DNA of 64,000 nt from Warburgia ugandensis (lineage: Eukaryota > Streptophyta > Magnoliopsida > Canellales > Canellaceae): contig CP141130.1 of assembly GCA_035236585.1 (NCBI GenBank), forward strand, positions 75,029,944 to 75,093,943, in the 5' to 3' direction. This document shows, piece by piece, positions 33,696-48,600 of the stretch. How positions within the stretch are numbered: the first letter of the stretch is position 1; every line of letters begins with the position of its first letter. A model generated the notes under the pieces. It worked only from the letters and a program-made list of their open reading frames with translations, made no database searches and was not told where the DNA came from. Both the position numbers and the translations under genes were made by a program.

Positions 33696-36600
33696 ATGGA
33701 TCTTAGAAGCAGTGTTTTGATTCTCTTTTGTGTTTGGGTTTTGGGTGTTTCATTTGTTTCTGGAGCTGGGGTATTGAAGGTGCATCATAAATTCAAGGGC
33801 CGTGAAAGGTCTCTCAGCAGTTTGAAGGCCCATGATAATCATCGTCGTGCTAGAATTCTTTCGACAGTTGATCTTCCTCTGGGTGGAAATGGGCTGCCTT
33901 CTGAAGCTGGGTATGTGCAATAAATTTCTACTATTATTTATTTTCTGTCCTCTTCTATTTTGATGAATTTATATCGAGAAAAGAGCAAAATTTGGATGAA
34001 ATCTGTGCTTTGTTCGTATTGATTCGGTATTCATATACCCATGAAATCATTCGTTGCTTGGCCCTCAACATTTTTTATATTTTATATTTTTTTTCGTTTT
34101 TTAGAGTGGGAATTACATTGTCGATAAGTTTGATCTTTATGCCTTTCAAAAGAATTGATCCGTTGTTTATATCTTTTCAGGCTGTACTTTGCGGAAGTTG
34201 CAATTGGGACTCCTCCAAAGAATTACTATGTTCAAGTTGACACAGGAAGTGATATTCTATGGGTGAATTGTATAGAATGCAAGCAGTGTCCGACAAAAAG
34301 TGACCTTGGTGTATGCTACAATTTTCACTTTGTTATTTCCATGCTAACCACTTGTTTGTCCAAATTTGTTTTCTTTTTATTGCTTTTGTTGTAGTACTGT
34401 GCATTTTCTCCCTGGCATGGGACTATTATTATTATGTGTTTGACACTAATTGTCTTGTTCCTATCATGATTGTGTGACTTTGTAGTTGAAGCTGTTTGGT
34501 AAGAATTCGCAATATCTTCTAACTTTATTTTCACTAAATGCAATCTATTGTAATAAAAGTCCGGTTCCAGGAGCTCATTTTCATTTCATGCAGCTGACAT
34601 CTTGGTTACTTTGATCACATGAGATATGGAAGCCTGTGCATACTATCGTAGCACTGAATTTACGCTGTTATTTCACTTTTAATATTTATTGGATCTTAGT
34701 AAAGGATCAAGTGCTTCTTGCTTGTGGCTAGAACTTGCAATCTAGTTACCTGCTTAATCGTCTAAAAGTTCTTGAGTTTTAGTTTTTTCATCTTCAGTTC
34801 TTTTGTAACTTGTGTTTCCAAAGTTAGAATATGTTCATGCTGTTTTCTCTCCTTCCATTCTTAATGTTGAAAAGGATTGTTATATTTTCTGAACTCTATG
34901 GTGGCATTCCACTCTATGCAGATAGACCTCACTCTATATAATCCAAAGGATTCCACAAGTGGACATTTGGTTACTTGCGATGATGCGTTTTGTACATCCA
35001 CATATAATAGCAAGATTCCGGGCTGCAACCCTGACGTGCTCTGCCAATACAGTGTGATGTATGGCGATGGGAGCACGACTAGTGGGTACTATGTTAAAGA
35101 TGTTGTAGAATATGGGCAAGTCTCTGGAAATCTCCAAACTAGAAAAGCCAATGAAAGTGTTATATTTGGGTGAGTTGTGTTTCTTTTGTTGCCCTATATA
35201 TATATGTGGTGCAGACTAATATGTATGTTTTTTTCAGACACAGATATTGACAAATTAAAGAAAAGTACTGTGCTGTATCTTTGTAGACTAAGAAAATATC
35301 AACTGAAGACATTCAACTGTATGTCTACCTTATCCCCCTGTCAAAAGCTTCACAGAGGATGGTTAAATGACTAATAGTCGACCAAGATTTGACTCTGAAT
35401 TGAGTCTCATAATTTTGCATTTTCAATCAGACTCCAATAAATGCAATGGTAACAAGGATTGGGGAACAACACACGCATTGAAGCAGGACTTTGACCTTTG
35501 AAATTTAGAGCACTAATTTAGAAAGGAATAGCATGACAAGCTAGTAGGTGATGCAGCTCAATATTCCTATCAACGAAATCTCTCCCAAGCAACAATGAAG
35601 GGCTTAGATTATTCCAACAGTAGTAGTAGGTCATGATAGACACAGACCAAGATCACATTGCCTCAATGCCTAGCTTATTGACTTTGTAGTGGTGGAGGCC
35701 ATTGCGTTAAATTCTGTTAGTAGACTAGAGAAATGCCATTTGCTGCATGATACACCAGAACTAAATTAGGCCCCAGGAAGATGCAATTACCTTACATGTG
35801 GAGACGGTTATTTTGTCGTATAACTCCTCTAAATCCATGAATATCAAAGAATGAAGCAAAATATCTGGTGAAAAAATAATCTGTCGCACCAAAGTCTTCT
35901 AGCATAGTGGCGCAAGGAGGAGCCTCTCACTTGGTGACCATGGTTTGAGACTGTGTATGGGTGTGTGTGTGTGTGTGTCTAACTTTCAAAATAATAATAG
36001 TAATGATAACTGTCTACCTGTAACTCTTTTATGATCTGGATAGTGATAATAGGGTAATGTAGAGGAGTAAGCACTACCTGCTGTTAAAGCTAATAAATGT
36101 GCTATGTCTTGGAATATTTTGCCATGTCAATCTCTTATTATTATGACCTGCGTGTGTATTATGTTTCTTCTGTTGGTACTACTGTAGAGTTACAAACCAA
36201 ATCATGGAAACACTCTCCTAAATCTAAACCTCTGACAAAGGGTGAAAGTGGTGACTCCAAACTATGACCAAGTGTATTCTAGGAGAGATGCTGATTTGTC
36301 TGTGACCAAACGTATAATGATCTCTGTGTTAAAGTAATTTTAATTGAAATATTTGGATGAGTATGACCAGAACAAAGCATTTTATGTCCAATTGATAGGG
36401 TCAATATTTAGGGCCTTTGCAGTAGTACCCTGTAAAATCATTCATTAAAAATTTTATTCACTTTCTTTGCTAGTCCCCTAAGAAATCCTCTCCGTAGGGT
36501 TTACAACTTAATGGTCAGGGTTATCTCCACCCTAATTAGCATTTTAATCACATGGCAACAAATGCATCATGTAGGAGGCTGATGAAATACAAGTGACCTT

Positions 36601-39600
36601 GTGTATTGCTTTCAATGTTTTGAACCTTGATTTGATTGGAGGAGGAGCTTGGCTCTGCAATGGACTCTTTTCCTTATAAGATTTCATTGATTTTGGTACA
36701 GGTGTGGTGCCCAACAATCTGGAGATCTAGGTCAATCTGGTGAAGCAGTTGACGGAATTATTGGTTTCGGACAATCAAATTCTTCTATGATTTCACAGCT
36801 AGCTTCAACTGGAAAAGTGAAGAAGATGTTTGCTCATTGCTTAGATAGTCAAAATGGTGGTGGGATTTTTGCTATTGGACGTGTTGTCCAACCCAAGATG
36901 AAAATGACACCTTTAATACCAAATATGTAGGTGATGTTTCTTATTTTTTAACTTATATGTCATGTCCTCATTGAATCTAATTTGATGGCTTCTTATCAAA
37001 TCACCTTTGTGTTTGAAGAAGTTAAATTTGTGCTTGTTTTACTAGTATGACGCTTATCCAATGTCTTTAATATTCTAACATCACTAGAGAAATTAAGTTC
37101 AATTTTGAGAGATTTCTGTTGCATTCAGGAAAAAATGTGATGGGTTCTATTGGTTGTGTTTTCCATTAACTAGATTACCAGATGGTTTACCATGTAATCT
37201 TGTAAAATTTCCTTGCTTTGATCCCCCATAACAGCTTATATGTTTATGGATAGAAATATTATGGGTGCCTATTTTCAGGGTTACTTTGTTGGCTTGTTAT
37301 GTATTTAAATGTAGTTTGAATACTAGCTAGAAATGGTTACATATGTTTTTGGTCCTGGGTCATAGATATTTTGGATACCCAATTATATCCCGATTATGTA
37401 TTGCCAAACCAAAGTATTCCTACTTCTCCATTGTTCCCATCAAATCCATCGGAAAAATGAGAAATCAAGGAAAGAAAAAGTAAGTGGACCTGATCCATTG
37501 AATCATGACTATATTAGCTATTCTGATATTAAAATTTGATAGAGGTGAAATTGTGGAAGTGGACATTTTTTATTCCTTGGACAAGGAACTCTGTAACAGA
37601 ACAGATTTCTCAATTTATGGTTCAAAAAGCATGAATGCAAACTGACCATTCTCAACCCCTAGTAACTAAAGATCCTGGTCAAGTTCCACTAAATTCAGGA
37701 AAAGAAATCATGTCATTGTTTCTTGGGTCTAATTGAGTTTGCATTGCTTACACTGGCATTGGTAGGGATGTAAATGGCCCGCTTCCACCAATGCCAGAAC
37801 CAAACAATTATGATTTCAGCTGGTTTGAAACCTTTCTGTTTGAGGTTTGATTACTAGCCATGGATGCCACAGACTTTTTTCTCAGTTCCAGTTTGGCTCT
37901 CAGTACTTGTCAGTTCTAATACATAAAAAGAAAACAAAAGAGAAGAAAAGCAACTTAAGATGCCTAAAGGTCAGGTCAGGCACGAGTTTTGAATGTTCAA
38001 TACCAGTTAACCATGAATTTTGCAGGTTTTACCAGAAATTTGGCAATTTCCTCATAAGAGAGAATAAGGGAGGTTTAGGGTTCTGTTTGGCTGAGAGAGG
38101 TAGGAGGGAATATTAGACCCCTTACTATCTTTTGCCAGAAGTAGGAGGTTCTGACTTATTTGTTTCCTAAAAGATTTGTTCTAATGTAAACTACTGATTT
38201 CCCCTCAAATAAACCTAACTTTAATATAAAATTAAGAGTGCATTTTAGCCTAGCACAATTTTCCTTTTGCTTCTCACCACTTTCTTGATTGTTTTGGCAG
38301 GACTAGAATGAACCAATATAGCTTGGTTCTTTGGGAACTGTCGGTTGCAACTGAAGAACCGTGCCTCTTTTTTTTTTTTTTTTGCCTTAAACACTGTCAG
38401 TTCTTTGGTTCCGATAGGACCATTTATGCCCTTAGTATTCTTGGTAGCTTCCACGCTATAAATAATAAAGTACTTTAACTAGGTGGGCAACCTAACAGTA
38501 CATGTTGACTTTGGCAGCTGAAATACAATAGGAATTCATTTGCTTATGGTGATCCAGCCAATTGATGTGATGAACCCATTTTAGAAAGGCTATACCCCAA
38601 AAGTCTTCTCCATTTGATGATCCAAGCCATTATTGTTCTGACATTCATAATGAATGGACCCCTTAAAATGTTAAGAAATAGTGACTTAAAATGTTGAGCT
38701 ATCATAAGGTTAGGATTGACTGATGCATGACATTTTCAGGAATTGGCCTCCTAAGATGGGGCCATTAGAATTATACTTGTACTTTAAGCTGCCGAAGTGA
38801 ACTCATACTGTTTGGATTATATGTAACAATATAAAAGCTCAATGTAATTACGAAGCATATGTCTCAATGGAAACTAACAGAGCATTTGCTGGTTTTCTTT
38901 GTAAATACCAATATAGTGTATGATTGCAAGAAAAGTGAAAAAAAATAAAATAAAATCCAATTAGCATTTACAGTTGACCCACATACTGATCAATATTTCA
39001 CCAATATGATAAAACCAACTTCTAATCAGTTTTTAGGAAGTACAAATATTTCCTTGATCATTGGAGATTTTGGCGACCAGGAGCAGAACTTCATAGTTAT
39101 AGAGAGTTGTTCAAGTAATTGAAGATCTCACTATAGAATGTTGTTGGAAAACCTCTTACATTTTGGATTCTGTGTCTGGGGATTAAAAATGCATTCCAGA
39201 AACTAGTTGGCTATCCTTGTATCACAAGCTTCATTAACCACATCCAATTGTTTACTTGATGGTTTCTTGGGTATCAGAAATGGAATCCCTTCTAGAAATC
39301 CAAACAGTAAGAAAGAACAAAACTGCTGCTACCCAACTCACTGAGTGCTATATTAAATGGTGAAAAGTAATTCTGTAATTTCCTTAGCAAATTGATCCAT
39401 TAAAGATAGAAACAAAGAGACAACCACAATTGAGTACAAGATGAGCCTCCAGAGTATTATCCAGATGGTATGAAGTGCCGCTTCTGACTCTGGATACTAG
39501 TTGACTTGCTATATGTAGACATTTTTCCTGAAGGGCTTATGGGACGAATCAATAGCAAGTTATCTTGTTTCATGATCAGGCCTGTAAGGCTGTACCATAT

Positions 39601-42600
39601 TGGCAAATATGTCTTCCTCTGATATGACTAATGTCATCCACTTATTTCACACTGTCATTTCTTGAGGAAACCACTTCATGAATAAAGTACAAGTGTCTTT
39701 TTATTGACTTTCACAACTTAAAATCCGCCAATTGGTTTTTGCCTAAAAGTCTAATTCATCCCAGCCGAGCAGGATTCAGGTTTATCATGGTATCTGTGAT
39801 TCAAGATTCAAGGAATTTCTGGCTTATCCTCTTTTCATTATCTTAAGCTTTAAGCTTTTCTTTTATTTGCATGAATCTGGATGAATTTTGTATTGAAGAA
39901 CTTTCTGTTGTTCATAGTTATGTCTCAAGATTCTGTGTTTTACAGTTAATTTGCTCACACGAGTTATGAAATGCATGTTTCATAATTCTGAGTAAATAGG
40001 ACAAATGTTTTTGTGAAGCTGTATTTGTGAGCTTAGTTTTCCTGTCAGGAATTTAAGTATGATACCATTGCATTCCTAGACTGCAAGTGCTGTTTCAGGT
40101 TGAAATTGTCATATGCAGTATGGATTAATTTCACTTATTATCCTTGCCTAACAATAATGTATAATTCATATATGGACTAATGAACAATTGTAATCTATTT
40201 TAACATTTTGCACTACCTTGTTCTCATGTTTTCTTCAACCGAGCTTAATCTTGCTTCATGGGATTCTTGTATTAATATTTTATCTTGTTGTAGGCCACAT
40301 TACAATGTAAATATGAAGGCCATTGAGGTTGGTAACAATGTACTACAGCTTCCCAGTGATTTGTTTGATGGAGGAGAGAAGAAGGGGACAATTATTGATA
40401 GTGGCACAACATTGGCCTATCTTCCAGAGGTGGCTTATAATCCTTTACTTAATGAGGTATAACATTCTTTATGAAGTTATCTTGTTCCTATTTCTTTTAA
40501 TTAAGCATATTCTCACAAGATTCAACATTTTTGTTAGATTATGGCTTCCCAATCGAATCCAAAGCTGTTAAAGGTTGAGGACTTCCTATGCATTCAATAT
40601 ACTGGAAAGTATGATGTTTGGACCAACCCAAGATATTGTACATATGTAACTTTCGATGCTTTAAAGATTAAGGATGCTAATAAATACTTGGCACCTAGAG
40701 TATCATGGTTTCTTTCAAGTTCAATCTTGATTATATAATTTGTTGTGTAAACTGTTTAGTAGAATGAATGTTTGTGCTGCCTTCATATATTCATTTTTTA
40801 CATATTATGATGCCAATTTCTATTGATCAATGCTGGTATAATGTCAATATTAGCTCAGAAAATGCAACTATGTTGCTGAATTGGATTATGGGTTGAGCTG
40901 ATACATTTTTGTTCTTGATACTGGAGAAGGTTTTGTCTAGTTAGTCCTGTTAAATTTTAATGAGGTCACATATATCTGCTCATAGGCGGGAGCTTCGTGC
41001 ACTAGGGCTGCCCTTTTTCTACATATATCTGTTCATGCAATGAAGGGGAGCCTTGGCGCAATGGTAAAAGTTGTCGTCATGTGACCTTGAGGTCATGGGT
41101 TCAAGGCGTGGAAACAACCTCTTGTAAAAATGCAAGGTAAAGCTGTGTACTATAGGCCCTTGTGGTTCGCCCCTTCCCTGGACTCCACATAGGCGGGAGC
41201 TTCGTGCACCGGGGCTGCCCATTTTATCTGTTCATGCAATGTTATATGCAAACTTTTAAGATGCCCAATTTATGAAGATTTGGGTGAATCTGTCTAGCTT
41301 GCATGTGTGGATGTGAACAATTAGCTATTGGAGCTCACACTAGCTTTCATATATAATCAACCACCTTGACTATTCTATATTTAGGAGGAGAATCTTTTCA
41401 TTTAATCAATTATAGTTGGTAAAGTATAAATTCATTCAAACAGGGAAAAGAAACAAAAGTGCGGTAGTCTGCTGAAGGGCAAAATTGCAGAGGAGAAGAA
41501 AAGTTAAGAATGACAAAAGAAAAGAAACAAAAAATAACGAGTCATGCATGTAATGTCAAACAATAGCCTCATATGCGTACAAGCTCATATTGTTTCCAAA
41601 ATCATGAAATATTTTGTTTCTGATCATCTTCCTTATGAAATGGATAAGGCACTTGTTTATTTCTTGAAATGACCAGTTTCTATGCCTGACTAGTAAGTAT
41701 CCATTCTTTTAGCTTTTCTAGAATTATACCCAATATCTGACATGTAATCTATTTTTTTGCTTAAATTACTAATTCTGTGGAATTATTAATATTTTCATAT
41801 TGTTGGTTAATTATTTGTTATTCCTTTGTTAGCCATGCAATGATTGACTCTTTCCTTCTAGCACATTAGTTTCTTTCACGTTATCTTTTTGGGACTTACT
41901 TTTGCATAAATAGATTAGTATTGCAGTAGCTTCAGCTATCTTGTTTCAGTTGTTATTCAGTAGCATAAGTTGATGTCCTAAAGACTTTGTTCTTTTATAT
42001 AATTTTGCAGTGTGGATGATGGATTTCCATCTGTTACATTACATTTTGAAAATTCAGTTCCGATGACAGTTTATCCTCATGAATATCTATTCCAAATACG
42101 TGTAAGTAAATTAGTATTCCTGTAAACTACTCTTCATTTGGTGGCACATCTGATTAATTGCTTAGCAAGCAATTTGATGCAGTGGCTGTTCTTCTTATTT
42201 CCTATACAGTTTTTCTTATACAAATCTTCTGCATGTGTGTCTTATATGCTCAGTATAAATTATTATTAGGCCATGACACTGCTCAACAGTAGAAGTTACC
42301 ATTATTATTGTGTAGTACTTTGGTTGATATATGTAGAATTGCTTCAGATAATATTCTTGGAGACATGATATTTCATATTGCATTCTTTTATTTTCTAATT
42401 TTCTAGGTTATGTGCTTTTGTTTACTTCTCTATCTATTCTTTCTTAACAGAAGCCTTCTGATCTTATCTGGGTTATCACTTGATTCTAGTCAACCATTTG
42501 AGTTTATCTAAAAGATGGAATCAGTCTCACGGAGGGAATCTGAACCCTCTCAGTAGTGTTGGCGAGAGTAAGGGGGACACAGATATTCTGAAGAGATAGT

Positions 42601-45600
42601 GCTTAACATCGTAATTATATGCAGAAGAAAGATTTTCCCTTTTCCAACATGTGAAAACTAGAAATGCATCCAAATTGCGATTGTTGAAGCATCACCTTTA
42701 AAGGGATCCCAAGACTTATCAGCATAAAGGACTGTGTTGAATAGTTTACACAAGCACCTGTCCAGTTGATAGATGACACTCTCCAAGGCTTCATGATTGA
42801 TTCTTTGACCAATAATTTCTTGATGAGGTAATTGACTCCTAGAAATCATGTGTGTGAGATGCAGAGGCTTCAAGAAAGACGATATGTCATGAGCAAGTAG
42901 GACTACGAGAACTATCGTAAACCATACCAATTCCATGAACTGAAACTGAATTGGAACTGTTGTGGAAGGGTAACCAGTAGATTCCAAAGCTATCTTGAGA
43001 TGGAACAGCACAGATGGGTTTCCTTGGTGGAGGCTTCTAGAGGCAGGGGAAATGTAGTAGATTAGTAAAGAAAGAGTATAGGAAGCTGAATAACTATTCA
43101 CATGAGATGTCAGTAAACTTATTATTCAACTTTGAATTTTAGATAGAATCAGAAACCCTCTCAATTCTTTTATGAAATCATTTCCGACTGGAAATTTAGT
43201 TTGGTTTCCTGACAAAAATTGTTGGGTCCTCTCAAATTTTCCCCCAAGGCCATAATTTAAGAAGACCACATACTAGATAGGAATCTTTAGGGCCTTCTTG
43301 GAGCTAGTCTTGATTGATTTCAACGTGCAGGACTGCTGCCACTAAATATTAGTGTTCAACAAGGGAAAGCCTTCTCAGTAGTTTACGAGCTAGAAATTAA
43401 ACTCTTTCTTTCTTTTCTTATGAGATGATGCTTGTTGTTGGATAAAGTCTAGCTAGATCATGTGGCTAAGTCAAAACAAGAGTCTCCCTGGTCAAACTAT
43501 GGTTTTCTAATAACTTGATTGTCTCACTGTGAAAGCTCACATCAACTAAGCCAAATTTATGGTCAACCCAAAAGTTTTTTTGATCTAGTACCAAAAAAAG
43601 AAAAGGTTTTCTGATCAGTGATTTTTGAGGATTTAAGCTGAAGATGTTGGTTGCTTCCATGGTTAAGTGAAACATGTCCATTCTGTTGGTCTTTAATTAC
43701 TTTATGAAATGGTCATTACATGAGCAAGACCATGGGAGGAGTAAATTTTCAAAGACTGAGGACAAAGAATGATCTTGAGATCCTTGGCATGTTCATTAAT
43801 GATCAAAGTTTGAGAAGAAAAATGATTATTGAAGGTTAAAATGAAAAAAGATAACACCTAGGAAACTCCTCAACATAAGCAATAAAGTTTGAACCAGGAA
43901 TTCTTTTAATGTCTGCAGAATTATACTACCTTATATAGATCAACAAATAGCATTTTCTAATGTGCTGTCTTGGAAAAGTGTTTAACTTTTGGACCAGGCT
44001 ATTGCAAAAAATATGGACCTAAATTGGAATGAAAGTGACTTGTTCATGATCTGCAAATTGCATATTCTAAGGTCCTTCTTGTCTTGCCAGAATGTACATC
44101 TTCTGAACTGGGTTCTTGCATTAAAGACAGGTTTAAATTGGAGTGTAAACACTTCAGACTGTTAAAATGGTTAGGTTTCTTGTTTAAAAACAAACTAAAT
44201 GGTTAAGTTTTTCATATATGCTTCACTAATCCTGTTCTTTTCTTCTTCTTCTTTATTTTTTTTTAATGTTTGAAATGGGTTAGGAATCTTCTTTTTTCTT
44301 GATATCTTTTCTTAGTGATATTCATTCATCATTCAAGTGGAGTTTTTCAATCTGTTTCTAATCTCTCCTTATGCAGGCTGACCTTTGGTGTATTGGGTGG
44401 CAAAATAGCGGATTACAATCTAGAGATGGAAAAGATGTGACACTTTTGGGAGGTACGACTAGAATATGTGTTCTTAGCTTCCAATTTGAAGCCTTCAATT
44501 CTCAAAAGTGCTAAGTATAAGTTCCAATTCTCTAACAAACCATCCTTTAAAACATTAGTTGCTTCAACAAGTTCAAAGGACAAAGGAACTTGGTACAAAA
44601 AGCAAACATGAAACATTCTTGTAACTCTGCAGAAGCCTTAGGAATGAAATGAAACTGATTAGCTTTCCTACTGGTCTGCTAAATTTCAATGAAAAGAGTT
44701 TCTAAAAAAATTTATGAGATATCGAATATTTCCCCCCTTTGATTGCTTAAGTATATTTGGCATCGTATTGCCTGGACATAATTTTTCCAGAACTATAAAT
44801 TTGAATGTTATATCTAGATTTGCTTGTTCATTGTTATTAACCTTTTGAAGCTGCTGACCTTTTGAAAAGGTTAAGATTATTTATTTCTATGTTATATCAA
44901 GATTTGCTTATTGAAAGATGCACTTATGATGGTCATAGGGAAGAAGTGTTAGGAGGGTTGAAATAAAAGTTTAATTATTTTACTTTGCTACCTAAGTGCG
45001 TTTGATCATTTTTACAGTAAATGACTTGCATGGCAAAAATGTAGGGAGGATGCATGATTGCAACACATCAGTTCCCTCTCTCATTTTTTTACTCTTCCAT
45101 CTTTCTCATTTTGATTATTCTTCTTTCTCTCTTCTCCTTCCTATTATTGAAATTGGCATGTAAGAGAGAGCGATTAGGACAAAGGCAATCGACCCACTTT
45201 CTCCATTTGTAGCGCTGTCATCGAGAAGCACTAGGGAGAGAAATTGGACAGAAGGGGAGACCTGTCCGCTCTAGTTCATATGACAGACCTCACTAGTTGT
45301 AGTGTACTGCACAGATTACATCCAGTTTTGGATGTTTGTCTAATGAAGATATACCAAGACATGTTTATGAAGTTATGTAAGAACAAAAAATCTCATATCT
45401 CTGAAATTCAAGAGAGCAGATCAATTTTTTCTGATCCGATCCATCCTAATCAGGTTTTCTGCAGACACCCAAGGGTAACCATCGTGCTTTAGAGGTGAAT
45501 GTTTGGGAAGACATTTAGATTCAATCTTCATATTGACTGTGTCAGATGCATATCTTGGGTACCATTTTGTCCATAGAACTAAGTATTTTTCTTACCTTTT

Positions 45601-48600
45601 GCATCTGGAAATTATGTGCAAGAAGGGCAGCCCCGGTGTACGAAGCTCCTGCCTATTCGGGGTCCAGGGAAGGGGCAGACCAGAAGGGCCTATATATGCA
45701 AGAGTTTCATAAATTTGAAGAACAATGGAGTATATTTGTTTGGTGATAGGCCCACTTTGCTGTAGTAAGTAGCTAGAAGCTGACAAAAAGCAGCTGTGTT
45801 TCTCTAAGAGTTGAGGTAGTTCAGCTCACTCAGGACTCAGATGACTTTGCCATTTTATGTGAGGCATAGTGAATTTCTAAAACCAAACTAAGATGCAGAA
45901 TTAAAGAAGAGTCGTGTTTGTGGCCAAAGGGAATTGAAATGGGGACTTGAGCATTGACTTGCAGAGTTTTGCTATATCTGTGACAATCAGCTATCTATAT
46001 TGATCCTGACACATTTTCTAGGTTCTATCATAACAATATGTGGTTCAGATGCCTGTCGATTAACTACAAGCTTTTGCATCTTCTTTGTTTGCTTTTTGGT
46101 GTTCTAGGTAAGAACGGGCCCTGGTCTATGTTCTCTCATAAAAATGCAGCCAATGATTCAGATGCTTGTCGATAGCTATAAGCTTTTGCATCTTCTTTGT
46201 TTGCTTTATTGGTTTTTGAATTAAGGATGGGCTCTGATCTGCAGCTGAAGCTCCATAGATATCCATAGCTAATGATGGGGCTAAGGATTCAGATACCTGT
46301 CAATTAGCTATGAGCTGCTGTACCTCCATAGTTTGGCACTTCTGGTGTTTGAAATTGAAGCTGAGTAGTTATCTGTAGTTTCATCTGTAACCTTGGCACA
46401 TGGTCTAGGCTCTTGTCCTTCGAAATTGGATTCATCATTTCCTTGGTCCTATCTACATAAATAATCGAAGTGTTATAGGCCCTTGTCGTCTGCCCCTTCC
46501 CCGGATCCTGCATAGGTGGGATCTTCGTGCACCGGGGCTGCCCCTTTTCTTTTGTTACAAAGATGTAAATTGACCCATTTTTCATGCTTGCATCAAACCT
46601 GTTAGTATTTATTCTTTGCTAGAGGAGGATGAAGATGAGGAGCTATCCACTTTGTGTCTCCTATGATTGGCTTTTTGGTGTATTTATGACATGCCTTCTG
46701 GTTGCAATATGAAACTCAGTAAGATATCTATTCTGAGCTTTAGTTTGTTCAATGGGAAGTCATTTGAGGGTAAACAACGGGATTAAATGTTTTCTACTTT
46801 AGTTTATTTTGCATTTTGGTCTTTCCAGTAATGATAGCTGCATGTATTTATATTAGGAAGTTGACCCCTCTCTCTACTTTTCAAGAAAAATTTATGTGGA
46901 TTCTTTTGCACAATTGACATAATAACTTCTTTTTTCTATTACCTTATCTGACTCCAGATTGCCATTACAGGCGTTTAAAATCATGGAATTCAGAGAAAAT
47001 TGTCATCATGGTGTTATTTAATTGAACTGTGGACCCAAGTGCCTTGGTTTCATCTGAAACAGAAAGGGACTCTTGAGTCTTGGAAAGGACAGCTGTTCCC
47101 TGGAATGTCTATAATTGTATTGTTTAAGAGTATAGTACAGTTTATTGTAGTTTTACTTAGTTGTCTCCGTGACTAGTATTAGAATATCACCGAGGAGGAT
47201 ATTCAACTTGTACTTTCAGGGGAGTTGGGGAACTAAATATAGTGTTTTTATTTTGGCACTATCCTTGGGAAGATTTACAGATTTTTTGCCCCATAAATGC
47301 CTAATTCATAAATGTTGTTTGTAAATCATTAAAATCATGTATTGTCTGAAAGATTAGGGCATTAGAGATTAATTCGTAAACCTCAAAACTAACCCTAATT
47401 GTTGCTTTTCTGCTTCTCAGAAATGCAACTTTAACCACAACTAAATATAACACTCATTATCTTACCAATTCATCGTAGCCTTCTTGATTGGGCTCAACTG
47501 CTTCAACTCTTGTGTTACCCCTTTGACACTCTTATGTTTCTGTTAACCAAATCATTCTATTCATCAGATTTACATACATGACTTGGGTACTGTGCAAGGT
47601 ACGGGATCCTAACTATTAGTATACATGCTTTCATGCAAGCCATTCCCAAGAGATCTAAACTCTTGAATCCCAGGCCATTATCCAAATTACTGGAAACAAT
47701 CCCCCTTTTTCAGGCCATTATCAAGAAACATAACCCCTTGAATCCCCGAACCATAAAGTAATTAGTGGAGTAACCCTGCATGGATAGCTTTTGTTGGAAA
47801 TGAGAATCACCTCCATCTATTTGCAGCAATTGCTAGGCAATGACATAGACATCTTTTTATCATGCATTTTCTTAGACATAAGATCATGAGCTTCAGTTTC
47901 TCCCATCATTTCTTTTGAATGTTGAACAACGCACCCATGAGCACCTTGAACTTGTTACTTAGGTACCATGGGCGAGGCTCTTCTTGTGCTACAAAGCTAG
48001 AAGGCATTTGCTTAGTTTATCCCATCATTGCTGAGTGCAATGTAAAGGGCAGTAATCATGGAACTGACAATTGGCACTATGTGGGTCAAGGGAAGGCAGA
48101 GGTGCGCCACAGTGACTGAAATAGGAACTGATGCATTTCACAAAGAAAGGAGCATACATAGTTTGAAGGAAAATAGTTAGTAGAGGGATTTGGTTCATTG
48201 ATAAACGAATTCAAATATATTACTTTATCACCTCTGTAGTGTGCAAGGCAACCCATTATATTTTCTCCATGATCTTGCTCTGGGTCAACAAGAAAGTCTG
48301 GTAGCATCCTTCTGCAATTAACGTAATCTTGTAGCTTCCAACAGTACCATCTTCTGTGATGGGCATCCATTAAGGACCAGCTGCTTCCTTCCCCATGGAA
48401 ATCAATGAGTTTCCATTCCATTATCTTAAAATTTCTCAATTTTTGGTTTCTCTTTTGAGCCTCACCTACTTTGGATCAGCAATTATGTCTCTAAACCTGA
48501 AAGAGACAGACAACAAGAAATAGAAAAGACAACAGCACAATAGAATGACAGAGGAGGAATATCAAATAAATGTAGAAATGGAATTAGCTGTATGCTAGCA

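Noticed and set aside
41043-41110. tRNA-like sequence with A and B boxes
   Set aside because: It is the tRNA-derived head of an Au SINE, shown by the SINE body, the tail and the 17-bp target duplication.
42658-43101. 147-codon antisense ORF in protease intron 7
   Set aside because: No recognisable domain or splice context. It could be transposon debris, but I could not name a family, so I do not call a gene.
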